Made by a program: the position numbers and the translations under genes
Shown: piece after piece, positions 16,552-24,842 of the stretch
Position numbering within the stretch: the first letter of the stretch is position 1
Layout of the letters: the number at the start of each line of letters is the position of its first letter
Assembly: GCF_015644665.1 (NCBI RefSeq)
Contig: NZ_JADOBQ010000001.1
Location: forward strand, 868,001-932,000
Length of the DNA stretch: 64,000 bases
Direction: 5' to 3'
From: Roseobacter sp. MH60115
GTDB taxonomy: Bacteria; Pseudomonadota; Alphaproteobacteria; Rhodobacterales; Rhodobacteraceae
The notes under the pieces: model-generated
Databases searched by the model: none
Told to the model about the DNA's origin: nothing
Seen by the model: the letters and a program-made list of their open reading frames with translations, nothing else

Positions 16552-17955
16552 ATGAAGACGTTTATCGGCCCAAAACTGCGTCGCCTGCGCGGCGATAGTG
16601 CACAAACCCAGGCGCAGATGGCCAAGGCACTTGGCATCAGCACATCCTATGTGAACCTGCTCGAAAAGAACGAGCGCAGCGTGTCGGTGCCGGTGCTGCT
16701 GAGGCTGTTGGAGGTCTATGGTGTCGACTGGCGCGATCTGGTTGAGGATGATGACACCGCCAAGCTGGCGGATCTGCGCGGGGTCCTGCAGGATCCGCTC
16801 TTCGAGGCCGGACGCCCGGACCTGACCCAGCTACGGGGGGCCTTGACGCATAGTCCCGATCTGGCGGCCTGCTTTTTGAAATTGCATCAGGCGTATCTCG
16901 CGGCAACCGACCAGCTGATGAGCATGGCCAGTGCGGGCGAGGGGGCGCAGGCGGCCTTACCCAAGGCGCCCGAAGCGACGGTGCATAACTTTTTCCGCAA
17001 GCATCACAACTACTTCCACGAGCTTGAGATTGCGGCGGAGACATTCTGGGGCGGCAGGCGCGTTGCGACGGATGATATCTATGCGGCCCTGAAGGACCGT
17101 TTGCGCGAGAGCTTGGGGCTGCGCGTCCGGCTGGCGCCAGTGGCGGAAATGCCCGGGACCCTGCGCGAATACAGCGAGGATCGCCGCGAGGTGATCCTCT
17201 CCGAAGCGCTGGACCATCCCAACAGGGTGTTTCAGCTGGTGCATGTGATTGGTCTTATCGAGCACAAGGATGTTCTGGACAGCCTGATGTCGACATCCGG
17301 CCTGACCGATCCACAGGGGCGCGCCCGCTGCCGGGTGGAATTGGCGAATTACTTCGCAGCAGCAGTTTTGATGCCCTACGGCGCCTATCTGGATGAAATC
17401 CTCAGCAGCAAATATGATTTCGACCATGTCGCCACGCGGTTTGGCGTGAGCTTCGAACAGGCATGCCATCGTGCCACGACGCTGCAACGCAGTGGCGCGC
17501 GCGGGGTGCCGTTTTTCTTTCTGCGCATCGACAAGGCGGGCAACGTCTCCAAACGCTTTAACGCCACCGATTTCCAACTGGCGGAATATGGCGGGGCCTG
17601 TCCGCGGCTGGATGTGCACACCTCGTTCCGCACGCCGGGGCGCATCGTGTCGCAATTCGTGGAAATGCCGGACGCCAGCCGGTTCTTTGTCTTCGCCCGC
17701 ACGGTGGATCGCCCCAGCTTCACCCGCTTTGCCCAGGACGTGCGGCTCGCCGTTGCGATGGGCTGCAGTACCGAGCATATCTCGGCCATCGGATATGCCG
17801 AAGGGCACACATTGTCCGATACCACGGTGACGCCCATCGGAATCAACTGCCGGATCTGTCCGCGCGTCAATTGCGATCAGCGGGCGCACCATGCGGTGGT
17901 GCGGTCGGACCCGGTGGACGAACGGCGCCGGGGGGCGACACGCTACGGCAGCTGA
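16552..17955 (+). CDS. ScfR/RamB-like XRE regulator of short-chain acyl-CoA metabolism
   Basis: A 467-residue regulator. Residues 5-60 are an XRE HTH (QAQMAKALGISTSYVNLLEKN). A central region of about residues 150-310 matches the ImmA/IrrE-like DUF955 fold. The peptidase motif there is degenerate (HVIGLIEH), so proteolysis is not expected. The C-terminal DUF2083 region ends with the Cys-rich CRICPRVNCDQRA. Family members sense short-chain acyl-CoA and activate or repress acetate, propionate and glyoxylate pathways. Its divergent position to sgaA-mcl-mtkA-mtkB makes it their likely regulator. No Shine-Dalgarno precedes the ATG. Confidence 0.88.
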   Translation: MKTFIGPKLRRLRGDSAQTQAQMAKALGISTSYVNLLEKNERSVSVPVLLRLLEVYGVDWRDLVEDDDTAKLADLRGVLQDPLFEAGRPDLTQLRGALTHSPDLAACFLKLHQAYLAATDQLMSMASAGEGAQAALPKAPEATVHNFFRKHHNYFHELEIAAETFWGGRRVATDDIYAALKDRLRESLGLRVRLAPVAEMPGTLREYSEDRREVILSEALDHPNRVFQLVHVIGLIEHKDVLDSLMSTSGLTDPQGRARCRVELANYFAAAVLMPYGAYLDEILSSKYDFDHVATRFGVSFEQACHRATTLQRSGARGVPFFFLRIDKAGNVSKRFNATDFQLAEYGGACPRLDVHTSFRTPGRIVSQFVEMPDASRFFVFARTVDRPSFTRFAQDVRLAVAMGCSTEHISAIGYAEGHTLSDTTVTPIGINCRICPRVNCDQRAHHAVVRSDPVDERRRGATRYGS

Positions 17956-18088
17956 ACGCTGCGACATGCCCGCAGTCCCCGTCTGACACCAAGCGCGACC
18001 ACCGGCAATCCCATGCTGCGCGGCCCCCCGATTATGATTTTGTAAACCTGCCGAAAATATTCTTGTCAATTTCAAGAAGAGGTGGTGC

Positions 18089-18475
18089 ATGCATATTCTG
18101 ATTGTCGAAGATGACTTGACCCTTGCGAGTTCGCTGAAATCCGCGCTTGAACTGGGCGGCGCAGCCGTGGACGCCGTGCGCTCGGTGGCGGATGCCATGT
18201 CGCGTGCGCTGCGGGCGCAATATGATCTGGTGATTCTGGACCTGTTCGTGATCGACGGGGCCACGGTCTCCTTCTCGAATTTTCTGCGCATGCGCATGCC
18301 CGACACCCCGATCCTGTCGATCACCGGGTCCAGCATCTTTGCCAATGGGGATCACACAGAGGCGATGAGCGCGGATTACCTGATCCGGAAACCGGTCTCG
18401 CCCTCAGAGGTGTCGGACATCGCATTTTACCTGATTGGCAGGGGCAAGATGCCCAAGGAATCGTCCTCGGTTTGA
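18089..18475 (+). CDS. Single-domain response regulator
   Basis: A 128-residue receiver domain. VEDD forms the acidic pocket, D51 (LVILDLFVID) is the predicted phosphoacceptor, T79 the switch residue and K101 (IRKPVSP) the conserved lysine. It has no output domain. It lies 225 bases ahead of the bacteriophytochrome gene on the same strand. It may work with that kinase, although the kinase also carries its own receiver. The ribosome-binding site is AAGAGGTGG. Confidence 0.85.
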   Translation: MHILIVEDDLTLASSLKSALELGGAAVDAVRSVADAMSRALRAQYDLVILDLFVIDGATVSFSNFLRMRMPDTPILSITGSSIFANGDHTEAMSADYLIRKPVSPSEVSDIAFYLIGRGKMPKESSSV

Positions 18476-18700
18476 CCCGGAGCGGGCAGGGAACGGCCAT
18501 GGTTTCGGTCGCAGCGCATTGCACCCGGTTTTTGCGAAAGTCGGACCGCGGTTGCGGCGCCGATCCGGGACCGCCCAGGCATCGGTGGCTATTTTTGGCA
18601 GGGTAAACTATCCATTAATTGCAGGCACGATCAGGCCATCTTTTTGCGACGGATTTGAGAGAGAAGGAGCCTGATTACGCGGAGTATCCGGAGGAATATG

Positions 18701-21244
18701 ATGCACGCTCGGAGTTCAGATGAAGACCTGATCACAGCGCTGAAACACTGCGCTGCCGAACCCGTGCACATCCCCGGCACGATCCAGTCACATGGCGCGA
18801 TGATCGCGGTCTGCAACCAGACCCTGCAGGTTCTTTATGCGAGCATCAACACGTCTGACATCCTCGGCCGGGCGGCGACGGATTTGCTGTCGCAATCGCT
18901 CAACGCTCTGTGTCAGCGCGAAGAAAGACATGCCCTGCTCAACGGCATGATCCATCAGGACACTGGTCAAAGGGTGAATGAACTGGGGCTTCTGGAGATT
19001 TTTGGACGGGAGGTCATCGTTACCGCATCGCCCGCACCCGGGTGCACGCTTTTTGAGTTTGAACCGGCAACCTTGCTGGAAACCGCGGCCCCCGACACGC
19101 TGCGGGATCTGGAGTTTTTGACATCGCAGTTGCGGTCTGTGGACCAGACGTCGGTGCTGTTCGACAAGACGGTTCAGCTCTTGCAGATGCTCACCGGCTA
19201 CGACCGGGTCACCATACATGAGTTCGACGCCGAAGGGCATGGTCGGGTACAGGCCGAAGCCGTTGTTGCCGGGCTGGACCCCTATCTCGGGCTGCATTTT
19301 CCCGCCTGGGACATTCCCGCACAGGCGCGTAAAATCATGCTCAAGAACGCCATGCGCTATATCGCAGATGTGGACGGCATGCCTGTTCCTGTCCTGGCCG
19401 CGACGCCCGCGCTGCCGCCGCTGGACATGACGGCGGGACACCTGCGCGGCGTTTCCGGTGTTCACATGCAGTACCTGCGCAATATGGGGACGGGGGCGAC
19501 CTTCACATTGAACATCGTGATCAAGGACGCTCTTTGGGGGATCATTTCGTTTAATCACACAAAGCCGCGGCACCCCAGCCAGCGGATGCGTCAGCTGTGC
19601 CGCAACTTTGCGGAATTCTTCAAACTGCAATTGGAGAGCATCCAGCAGGCGGCCCATATGAAGCGGCTTTTGAAAACTGACGATTTGCGTCGAAAGGTGA
19701 CAAACGGGCGCAGCGAAGGAACGAGCGCCGAGGTTTTCGAGGCCGCAATGGTCGAAGATCTGGCAGAGGCCATGCAGGCCGACGGGGCCGCCATGCTGTT
19801 CAAGGAGGCGGTGTTCACAACCGGTATCACGCCGCCCGGAGAGGGGTTGGCAGAGATCTTTGAGACCGGTGAATTCGAACCCGGTGTGACCTCCTCTTCG
19901 CGCCTGAGCGAGGAATATCCAACCATTTCAGCGCAATGTGGGCCGGAGATATCAGGGATACTGGTGGCCAAGCTGCCTGAAGACAGCGTGGTCATCTTCT
20001 TTCGCAAGGACCGGCAAGAGGCCGTGTCCTGGGCCGGCGCGCCGGAAAAGACGGTCATCAAGGTGGACGGCGTGGCCCGGCTGGACCCGCGAAGCTCTTT
20101 TGCGCAGTACAAGGCCGAAGTGCGCGGGACGTCGGAGCCCTGGACCCTGGATCAGAAATCGATCGCAGAGGAAATCTGGTCGATGCTGGTCAGTGCCGAA
20201 CGCGAGGCGCTGATCGAAAGGACCAACCGTCAACAGTCTTTGCTGATCGATGAGTTGAACCACCGGGTCCGCAATATTCTCGCTCTGATCCGGTCGCTGT
20301 CCCAGCAATCGCTGACCCATAACGGCTCCATCCAAAGCTATGTCACCGCGTTGGAGGCCCGCATTTCGGCGGTCGCATCCGCGCATGATCTGGGGGCGGA
20401 AAAGACAAACCTCAGTGCTACGGCGATGCAGATTCTGGAGCTGGAGGCCGCCCCCTACAATCAGGAAGACCGGCGCGTCTCCGTGCAGGGCAAGGACGTT
20501 GGCATCCGGTCTGAATTGGCACCGATGTTTGCGCTGGTCGTGCATGAGCTGATGACCAATGCCGTAAAATACGGGGCGCTGTCCCGGCCCGAGGGCCATG
20601 TATCGGTTGAGTTGCAGCGCGGGGACAACGGGTTGAGGGTCAACTGGCGAGAGCATGGCGGGCCGGAAATTCAACCCCCGGAGGTTAAGGGTTTCGGGAC
20701 CACGCTGATCGAAACCTCTGTCCCCTTTGAATTGGATGGGAAGGTCGAGCTGGACTATCACAGCGCGGGGTTGCGGGCGGTGCTCACACTGCCGGAATCC
20801 GTGCTGGTGGACAAGGTGCCGCTCAAGGCGCTGGACGTTGTTTCAAGCTCTCCCTTCCCGGATCCCGTCGCACCCGGAAACATGGAGATCACGAAAGCCA
20901 GATGTCTGTTGCTGGAAGACAATTACGTGGTGTCGCTGGACACGGCACGGGTTCTGAAAACTGTGGGTTTTGAGACGGTCGAAACGGCGCTCAATGTGCA
21001 GGACGCGCTGGCAAAACTGGATCGTCTGGACCCCGGCATTGCCATTCTCGACATCAACCTGACGGCTGGCCAGACCTCGGAGCCGGTGGCGGAGGCCTTG
21101 GCGGCGCGGGGCATTCCTTTTATCTTTGTGACAGGCTACGGCGATACGATGAAGCTTGGCGGGATGTTTGCCTCCTCTCCCGTGCTGAAAAAGCCGATCC
21201 GGGAGGATGAATTGCGTTGCGCGTTGGCGGAGATCGAGACGTGA
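18701..21244 (+). CDS. bphP: Bacteriophytochrome HWE histidine kinase with C-terminal receiver
   Basis: An 847-residue red/far-red light sensor. PAS domain: the biliverdin-binding cysteine is C17 in HCAAEPVHIPG. GAF domain (about 130-310) has FPAWDIPAQAR and SGVHMQYLRNMG. PHY region is about 320-510. The HWE kinase core has H521 (DELNHRVRN), an N-box with the extra histidine (VVHELMTNAVKYG) and the WRE motif (NWREHGG). A receiver domain starts near residue 731 with D784. The ATG at 18701 is preferred, since GGAGG is then 6 bases away; an ATG at 18698 is too close. The heme oxygenase gene overlaps its stop. Confidence 0.93.
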   Translation: MHARSSDEDLITALKHCAAEPVHIPGTIQSHGAMIAVCNQTLQVLYASINTSDILGRAATDLLSQSLNALCQREERHALLNGMIHQDTGQRVNELGLLEIFGREVIVTASPAPGCTLFEFEPATLLETAAPDTLRDLEFLTSQLRSVDQTSVLFDKTVQLLQMLTGYDRVTIHEFDAEGHGRVQAEAVVAGLDPYLGLHFPAWDIPAQARKIMLKNAMRYIADVDGMPVPVLAATPALPPLDMTAGHLRGVSGVHMQYLRNMGTGATFTLNIVIKDALWGIISFNHTKPRHPSQRMRQLCRNFAEFFKLQLESIQQAAHMKRLLKTDDLRRKVTNGRSEGTSAEVFEAAMVEDLAEAMQADGAAMLFKEAVFTTGITPPGEGLAEIFETGEFEPGVTSSSRLSEEYPTISAQCGPEISGILVAKLPEDSVVIFFRKDRQEAVSWAGAPEKTVIKVDGVARLDPRSSFAQYKAEVRGTSEPWTLDQKSIAEEIWSMLVSAEREALIERTNRQQSLLIDELNHRVRNILALIRSLSQQSLTHNGSIQSYVTALEARISAVASAHDLGAEKTNLSATAMQILELEAAPYNQEDRRVSVQGKDVGIRSELAPMFALVVHELMTNAVKYGALSRPEGHVSVELQRGDNGLRVNWREHGGPEIQPPEVKGFGTTLIETSVPFELDGKVELDYHSAGLRAVLTLPESVLVDKVPLKALDVVSSSPFPDPVAPGNMEITKARCLLLEDNYVVSLDTARVLKTVGFETVETALNVQDALAKLDRLDPGIAILDINLTAGQTSEPVAEALAARGIPFIFVTGYGDTMKLGGMFASSPVLKKPIREDELRCALAEIET

Positions 21245-21804
21245 CAGAACTGACCCTTGTTCGAGGTGGCGTCCGGGCACATATTGCGCTGACGACACGC
21301 GATCTGCACGAGGCATTGCACCACGACCCGGTGCTGGGCCGTTTGACGGCCCCCGATATCACGCCCCGGTGCTACCAGACCGCCTTGCGGGTCTTGCAGT
21401 GTTTTTACGAGGCCGTCGAAAAGGCGCGTCGGCGGGCGGGGGCGTGGCCCGACCTGTCCTTGCAGTCAGTGTGCGCGCACCTGCTGACGGATGTTGGGCC
21501 GCCGTGCGCGGTGGAAACCGAGCTGCGTTTTGACACGGAGGAGGCGCTGCTTGGCGGGCTCTACGTGGCGCATGGCGCATCTTTTGGCAGGTCCAGTTTC
21601 CGAGCCAACATCGCGCAGGCCTTGCCGGGCGTGTCTCAGGCTTTCATCAGCGAACGTCTGGACAAGGAAACCTGGCGATCCTTGGTGGCGCTGATGGAAC
21701 GGCGCGGACGTGACACCGCTGCGGCAGAGCGCATGGAGCAGGGCGCGGCACAGAGCTTTGCCTTTGTCGCGGCAGTGTCCGCACGGATGCGGGCGGAAAC
21801 TTGA
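21241..21804 (+). CDS. bphO: Heme oxygenase (biliverdin-producing) for the bacteriophytochrome
   Basis: A 187-residue all-helical protein of the heme oxygenase superfamily. The probable proximal heme ligand is the histidine in TTRDLHEALHHD. The distal-helix glycines are in GGLYVAHGASFG. It would open heme to biliverdin IX-alpha, the chromophore attached to C17 of the phytochrome. The GTG at 21241 overlaps the phytochrome TGA (GTGA arrangement), so translation is coupled. An alternative in-frame start at 21217 lies within the kinase gene and is less likely. Confidence 0.85.
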   Translation: MTELTLVRGGVRAHIALTTRDLHEALHHDPVLGRLTAPDITPRCYQTALRVLQCFYEAVEKARRRAGAWPDLSLQSVCAHLLTDVGPPCAVETELRFDTEEALLGGLYVAHGASFGRSSFRANIAQALPGVSQAFISERLDKETWRSLVALMERRGRDTAAAERMEQGAAQSFAFVAAVSARMRAET

Positions 21805-21957
21805 TTTGCACTCTCAGAGCCGGGTGACCGTCAGTTTGCCATCAATCAACCAGCACTAATCAACTTAAATCATATTGTTACGTGCTGATGTTGAAGTGCT
21901 CTCCACGCATGCGCATTGCTTGCGCAACTCAGTAAATCCAGGTGCGTGCCGGCTGTC

Positions 21958-23157
21958 TCACACGCTCGAGAAGTGGTTTTTCCAGCGTGCAACCTTCGCG
22001 GCCTCCTGCAGCTTGATCCGCGTAAGTGCGTCAGAGGCCTCCATTGAGAATTCAGCCTCTCGATCCTCTGCCAGGGCGGCGATGCGCATTGTATACCACG
22101 CCGTCACGGCCCCAGCCTCGGTTGAGACCAGCTTTGGAAATGCGGGGGGTCGAGTATCGCCGTGCCGCCATTGATGCGGCAGGTCTGGCTCCAGCACCAG
22201 CGCGCGCGCCAGGCCGATGACATCCACGTAGCCTGCACAGAGCAGGTCATCGGCTTGCGCGAAGGTCTTGACCCCGCCGGTGAGCATCAAGGGTTTTGCC
22301 GTCCGTTGACGTGCCTGCCGGGCGAATTCAGCAAAATAGGGGCCCTTGCCCGCCCCGTCGGAGGAAGCGGCAGCGCCCGGGAAATAGGTTCCGCCGCTGA
22401 TGTCGATCAGATCGATGGGGCAGGCCTCCAGCGCGTCGATCAGCGCCAGCGCCTCCACCTCGGTCAGCCCGCCGTCCAGCATGTCGGAGGCGTTGATCTT
22501 GATGGCCAGCGGAAAGGCGTTGCCCACGGCATCGCGCACCGCCGAAATCACGTCGAGCACGAGGCGTCGACGCGCCTCCGGTGAGCCGCCGTAGAGGTCG
22601 GTGCGCGTGTTGAAGAGAGGCGAGAGAAACTGGCTCAGCAGAAACCCGTGGGCCGCGTGGATCTCTGCGCCGCCAAAGCCCATGGCCTTGGCCGTCCGGG
22701 CCGTTCGCGCAAATTCATCAGGCAGCTTCCGGATCTCCTGCAGGGTCATCGCGGCGCAGGTCAAACCGGGCACGTCGATGGCGCTTGGCCCGGCGCGCTG
22801 GCTGATCTCCTGATGGGCCAGCGCCCCGGCGTGACCAAGTTGCACCCATAACCCCGCGCCATGGGCCTGTCCGGCCTTGGCCAGGTCCTCAAACGGCGCT
22901 GGTGTGTCAGGCTGAAGCACAAGATTGCCCGGGCTTTCGGGAAACTGCGATGTGCCTTGCACTTCGCCGATGATCGATGCGGCAACACCGCCCTCCGCCC
23001 AGCGTGCGTATAACCTGCTCTGTGCGGGCGTTGGCAATCCTTCCCCGTTGCCCAACGCGTCCGACATGGCCGCCTTCAAAAGCCGATTCTTCAGGATCGT
23101 ACCGCACGGCAGCTGCAGCGGCTCAAACATGATCTGGTCTACGGTCTTTGACGCCAT
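21958..23157 (-). CDS. NADH:flavin oxidoreductase, old yellow enzyme family
   Basis: A 399-residue FMN-binding TIM-barrel protein. It begins with FEPLQLPCGTILKNRLLKAAM. The family fingerprint is EIHAAHGFLLSQFLSPLFN followed by RTDLYGGS. LTGGVKTFAQAD and VIGLARALV are the FMN phosphate-binding segments. Such enzymes reduce activated alkenes, nitro compounds or related substrates with NAD(P)H. The C-terminal part lacks the Fe-S and second flavin domains of 2,4-dienoyl-CoA reductase. The substrate is unknown. It stands alone next to the SoxR-box gene on the same strand. Confidence 0.88.
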   Translation of the reverse strand: MASKTVDQIMFEPLQLPCGTILKNRLLKAAMSDALGNGEGLPTPAQSRLYARWAEGGVAASIIGEVQGTSQFPESPGNLVLQPDTPAPFEDLAKAGQAHGAGLWVQLGHAGALAHQEISQRAGPSAIDVPGLTCAAMTLQEIRKLPDEFARTARTAKAMGFGGAEIHAAHGFLLSQFLSPLFNTRTDLYGGSPEARRRLVLDVISAVRDAVGNAFPLAIKINASDMLDGGLTEVEALALIDALEACPIDLIDISGGTYFPGAAASSDGAGKGPYFAEFARQARQRTAKPLMLTGGVKTFAQADDLLCAGYVDVIGLARALVLEPDLPHQWRHGDTRPPAFPKLVSTEAGAVTAWYTMRIAALAEDREAEFSMEASDALTRIKLQEAAKVARWKNHFSSV

Positions 23158-23293
23158 TTTGGAGCTTTCTTGTGACAGAAGGGCTAGTCTTCCTCAGACG
23201 GGACGCCTTGGAAAGGGGGGTGTCGGCTTTGTTGTCCCAATCGGGCCTGCGTTTGCCAGAACGCGCTGGTTCAAAACAAGATGTTTGGTGCCG

Positions 23294-24181
23294 TCATCCT
23301 TTCCCTTGGTCGAAGAGGTCGGAGGCGCGGTAGTCCCCGTGTTTCGGTGTCCAGCCCAGAAGCCGGTGCAGTTTCTGCGCTGTCATCTGTTGATCCAGGG
23401 TCGGTCCCCGCGCCCATGCGCCGTGCCGTGCAACCAGCGTCTCGGTCGGCACCACGACATGCGGGTGATGGGAGCCATGATGCCTCGCGATGTGATCCGC
23501 AATCTCCCGGACGGGCACACCTTCTTCCGCCACGGCGTTGAAGTGACCGACAAGATCGCCACGCATGAGCAGGGCGCAGTAGACATCGGCAAGATCCGTT
23601 CGGTGAATGATCGGCCAGCGTGCTGCCCGCGTACCCCAGATTTCAATAGGCCGCCCCTGTGCCGCGTCGGACATGAAACGCTCCAACACACCGCCCGTTC
23701 GATGATAAACCATTGCCGGATGGACAATCGCCGTGGAGAAATCGGGCGATGCCAGCAGTCGGGTGGCATGCCGGACCATCCAGGCGAAGGCGGGCAGGGG
23801 CGCAAAGCCGTGTTCTTCGTCGGCAACCCGGTCCCCGGTTTCTCCGTAAAGCCAACAACCGCCGGTGTAGAGCAGGCGCGGACGGTGTCGCCGTTTCCTG
23901 ACACTTTCCAACAGCGCGGTGATGACGCCGTTGTCCACTTTGGCCATGTCGTCCTCAAACGTGGCGGCCGTGTGCACAATGGCGTCATGGCCGACGGCCT
24001 GGCGGGCCCAGTCGTCCGGCGTACGCAGATCGCCCGCATAGGGCGTGGCCCCCGCGGCCATGATGCACTGGCGCGCGGTCTGGGAGCGGGTCAAGGCCGT
24101 GACCTCGTGCCCCTCGGCGACAAGCTGATGTAGAATTGCCGTTCCAATCGTTCCGGTGGCGCCGGTTATGAAGACACGCAC
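23294..24181 (-). CDS. NAD-dependent epimerase/dehydratase family protein behind a SoxR-box promoter
   Basis: A 295-residue extended-SDR-like protein. FITGATGTIGTAILHQLVAEGH is the Rossmann motif (given in part: GATGTIG near residues 6-12). The family active-site tyrosine region is not obvious, so a redox-sensing or reductase role is as likely as a sugar epimerase. The GTG at 24181 is preceded by AGGAGGGAGG. The promoter carries a near-ideal SoxR box, pointing to induction by redox-cycling compounds. Confidence 0.8.
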   Translation of the reverse strand: MRVFITGATGTIGTAILHQLVAEGHEVTALTRSQTARQCIMAAGATPYAGDLRTPDDWARQAVGHDAIVHTAATFEDDMAKVDNGVITALLESVRKRRHRPRLLYTGGCWLYGETGDRVADEEHGFAPLPAFAWMVRHATRLLASPDFSTAIVHPAMVYHRTGGVLERFMSDAAQGRPIEIWGTRAARWPIIHRTDLADVYCALLMRGDLVGHFNAVAEEGVPVREIADHIARHHGSHHPHVVVPTETLVARHGAWARGPTLDQQMTAQKLHRLLGWTPKHGDYRASDLFDQGKG

Positions 24182-24208
24182 AACATCCTCCCTCCTGGTG
24201 ACCGGGCC

Positions 24209-24239
24209 ATGCTAGAGCCTCAAGCCTGCTTGAGGTCAA
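24209..24239 (-). promoter_or_regulatory. SoxR-type promoter with MerR-family spacing
   Basis: CCTCAAGC and GCTTGAGG (24218-24235) form a perfect 8+2+8 dyad that follows the SoxR box CCTCAAG-N4-CTTGAGG. On the minus strand a -35 TTGACC (24239-24234) and a -10 TAGCAT (24214-24209) are separated by 19 bases, the long spacer required by MerR-family activators. All three elements fit together. No soxR gene is present in the window. Confidence 0.8.
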
Positions 24240-24454
24240 CCGCGGACGGGAAGTCCGCCCAACTCAATCGAATTCGGAAAAAATGCATTTATTACAAGGA
24301 AATGAATGGGGTCGTCATTCGGTTTGAGCGCTCTCTCATAAGCCATATCTATCAAAACGCGCATATTTTCTATTGCGTCCCCAGGGTCCCGGAGCAGGGT
24401 GGTGGGCGCGATATCCCGGTTGCGGCAGATCGATTGCGTGACCGCTCCTGTCAT
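24236..24454 (-). CDS. Possible small ORF, unknown, low confidence
   Basis: A 72-codon frame starting at ATG 24454 and ending next to the SoxR box. The peptide looks protein-like in the middle (DPGDAIENMRVLIDMAYERA) but has no clear ribosome-binding site and no family that I recognise. It may be a remnant of a decayed gene. Confidence 0.2.
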   Translation of the reverse strand: MTGAVTQSICRNRDIAPTTLLRDPGDAIENMRVLIDMAYERALKPNDDPIHFLVINAFFPNSIELGGLPVRG

Positions 24455-24842
24455 CGCGCGGCGACACCGCACATCCTTGGTGTTTTGCAACAGGGATTTG
24501 ACCTTTGTAGGAACCTCTCGTGCTTGCCTGCAGGACCGTCATGCGGGTCTGTGGGTTCCAAAAGGACGGGCTCGCGCGTAGCCTGTTTTTACCCTCGGAT
24601 CTGTCTCATTTTAGCCGTGACGCGCGTGCTGGACCTGCTTTTCTGCGTGGTGTGAGCTGGGTGTTATGCCTTGAAACGCAGCAGGAGCAGCGCGCCTCTG
24701 ATGCCTTTGATGTATGACCGCTGGCAGTACCGAGGGCCAGCCTGCGCGGATGCTACCTGTGACACCTGACCTATGCCCCTCTGTCATTCCTTGATAAAAT
24801 GGGCCAGACCTTTGCTGAAATTTCCGAAAAACCAGATATTCG
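24455..24842. other. 388-base gap before the large regulator gene
   Basis: No convincing gene is seen. The stretch is less GC-rich than the surrounding genes and presumably holds the promoter of the gene at 24843. Frames on either strand in this part have atypical composition. Confidence 0.45.
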
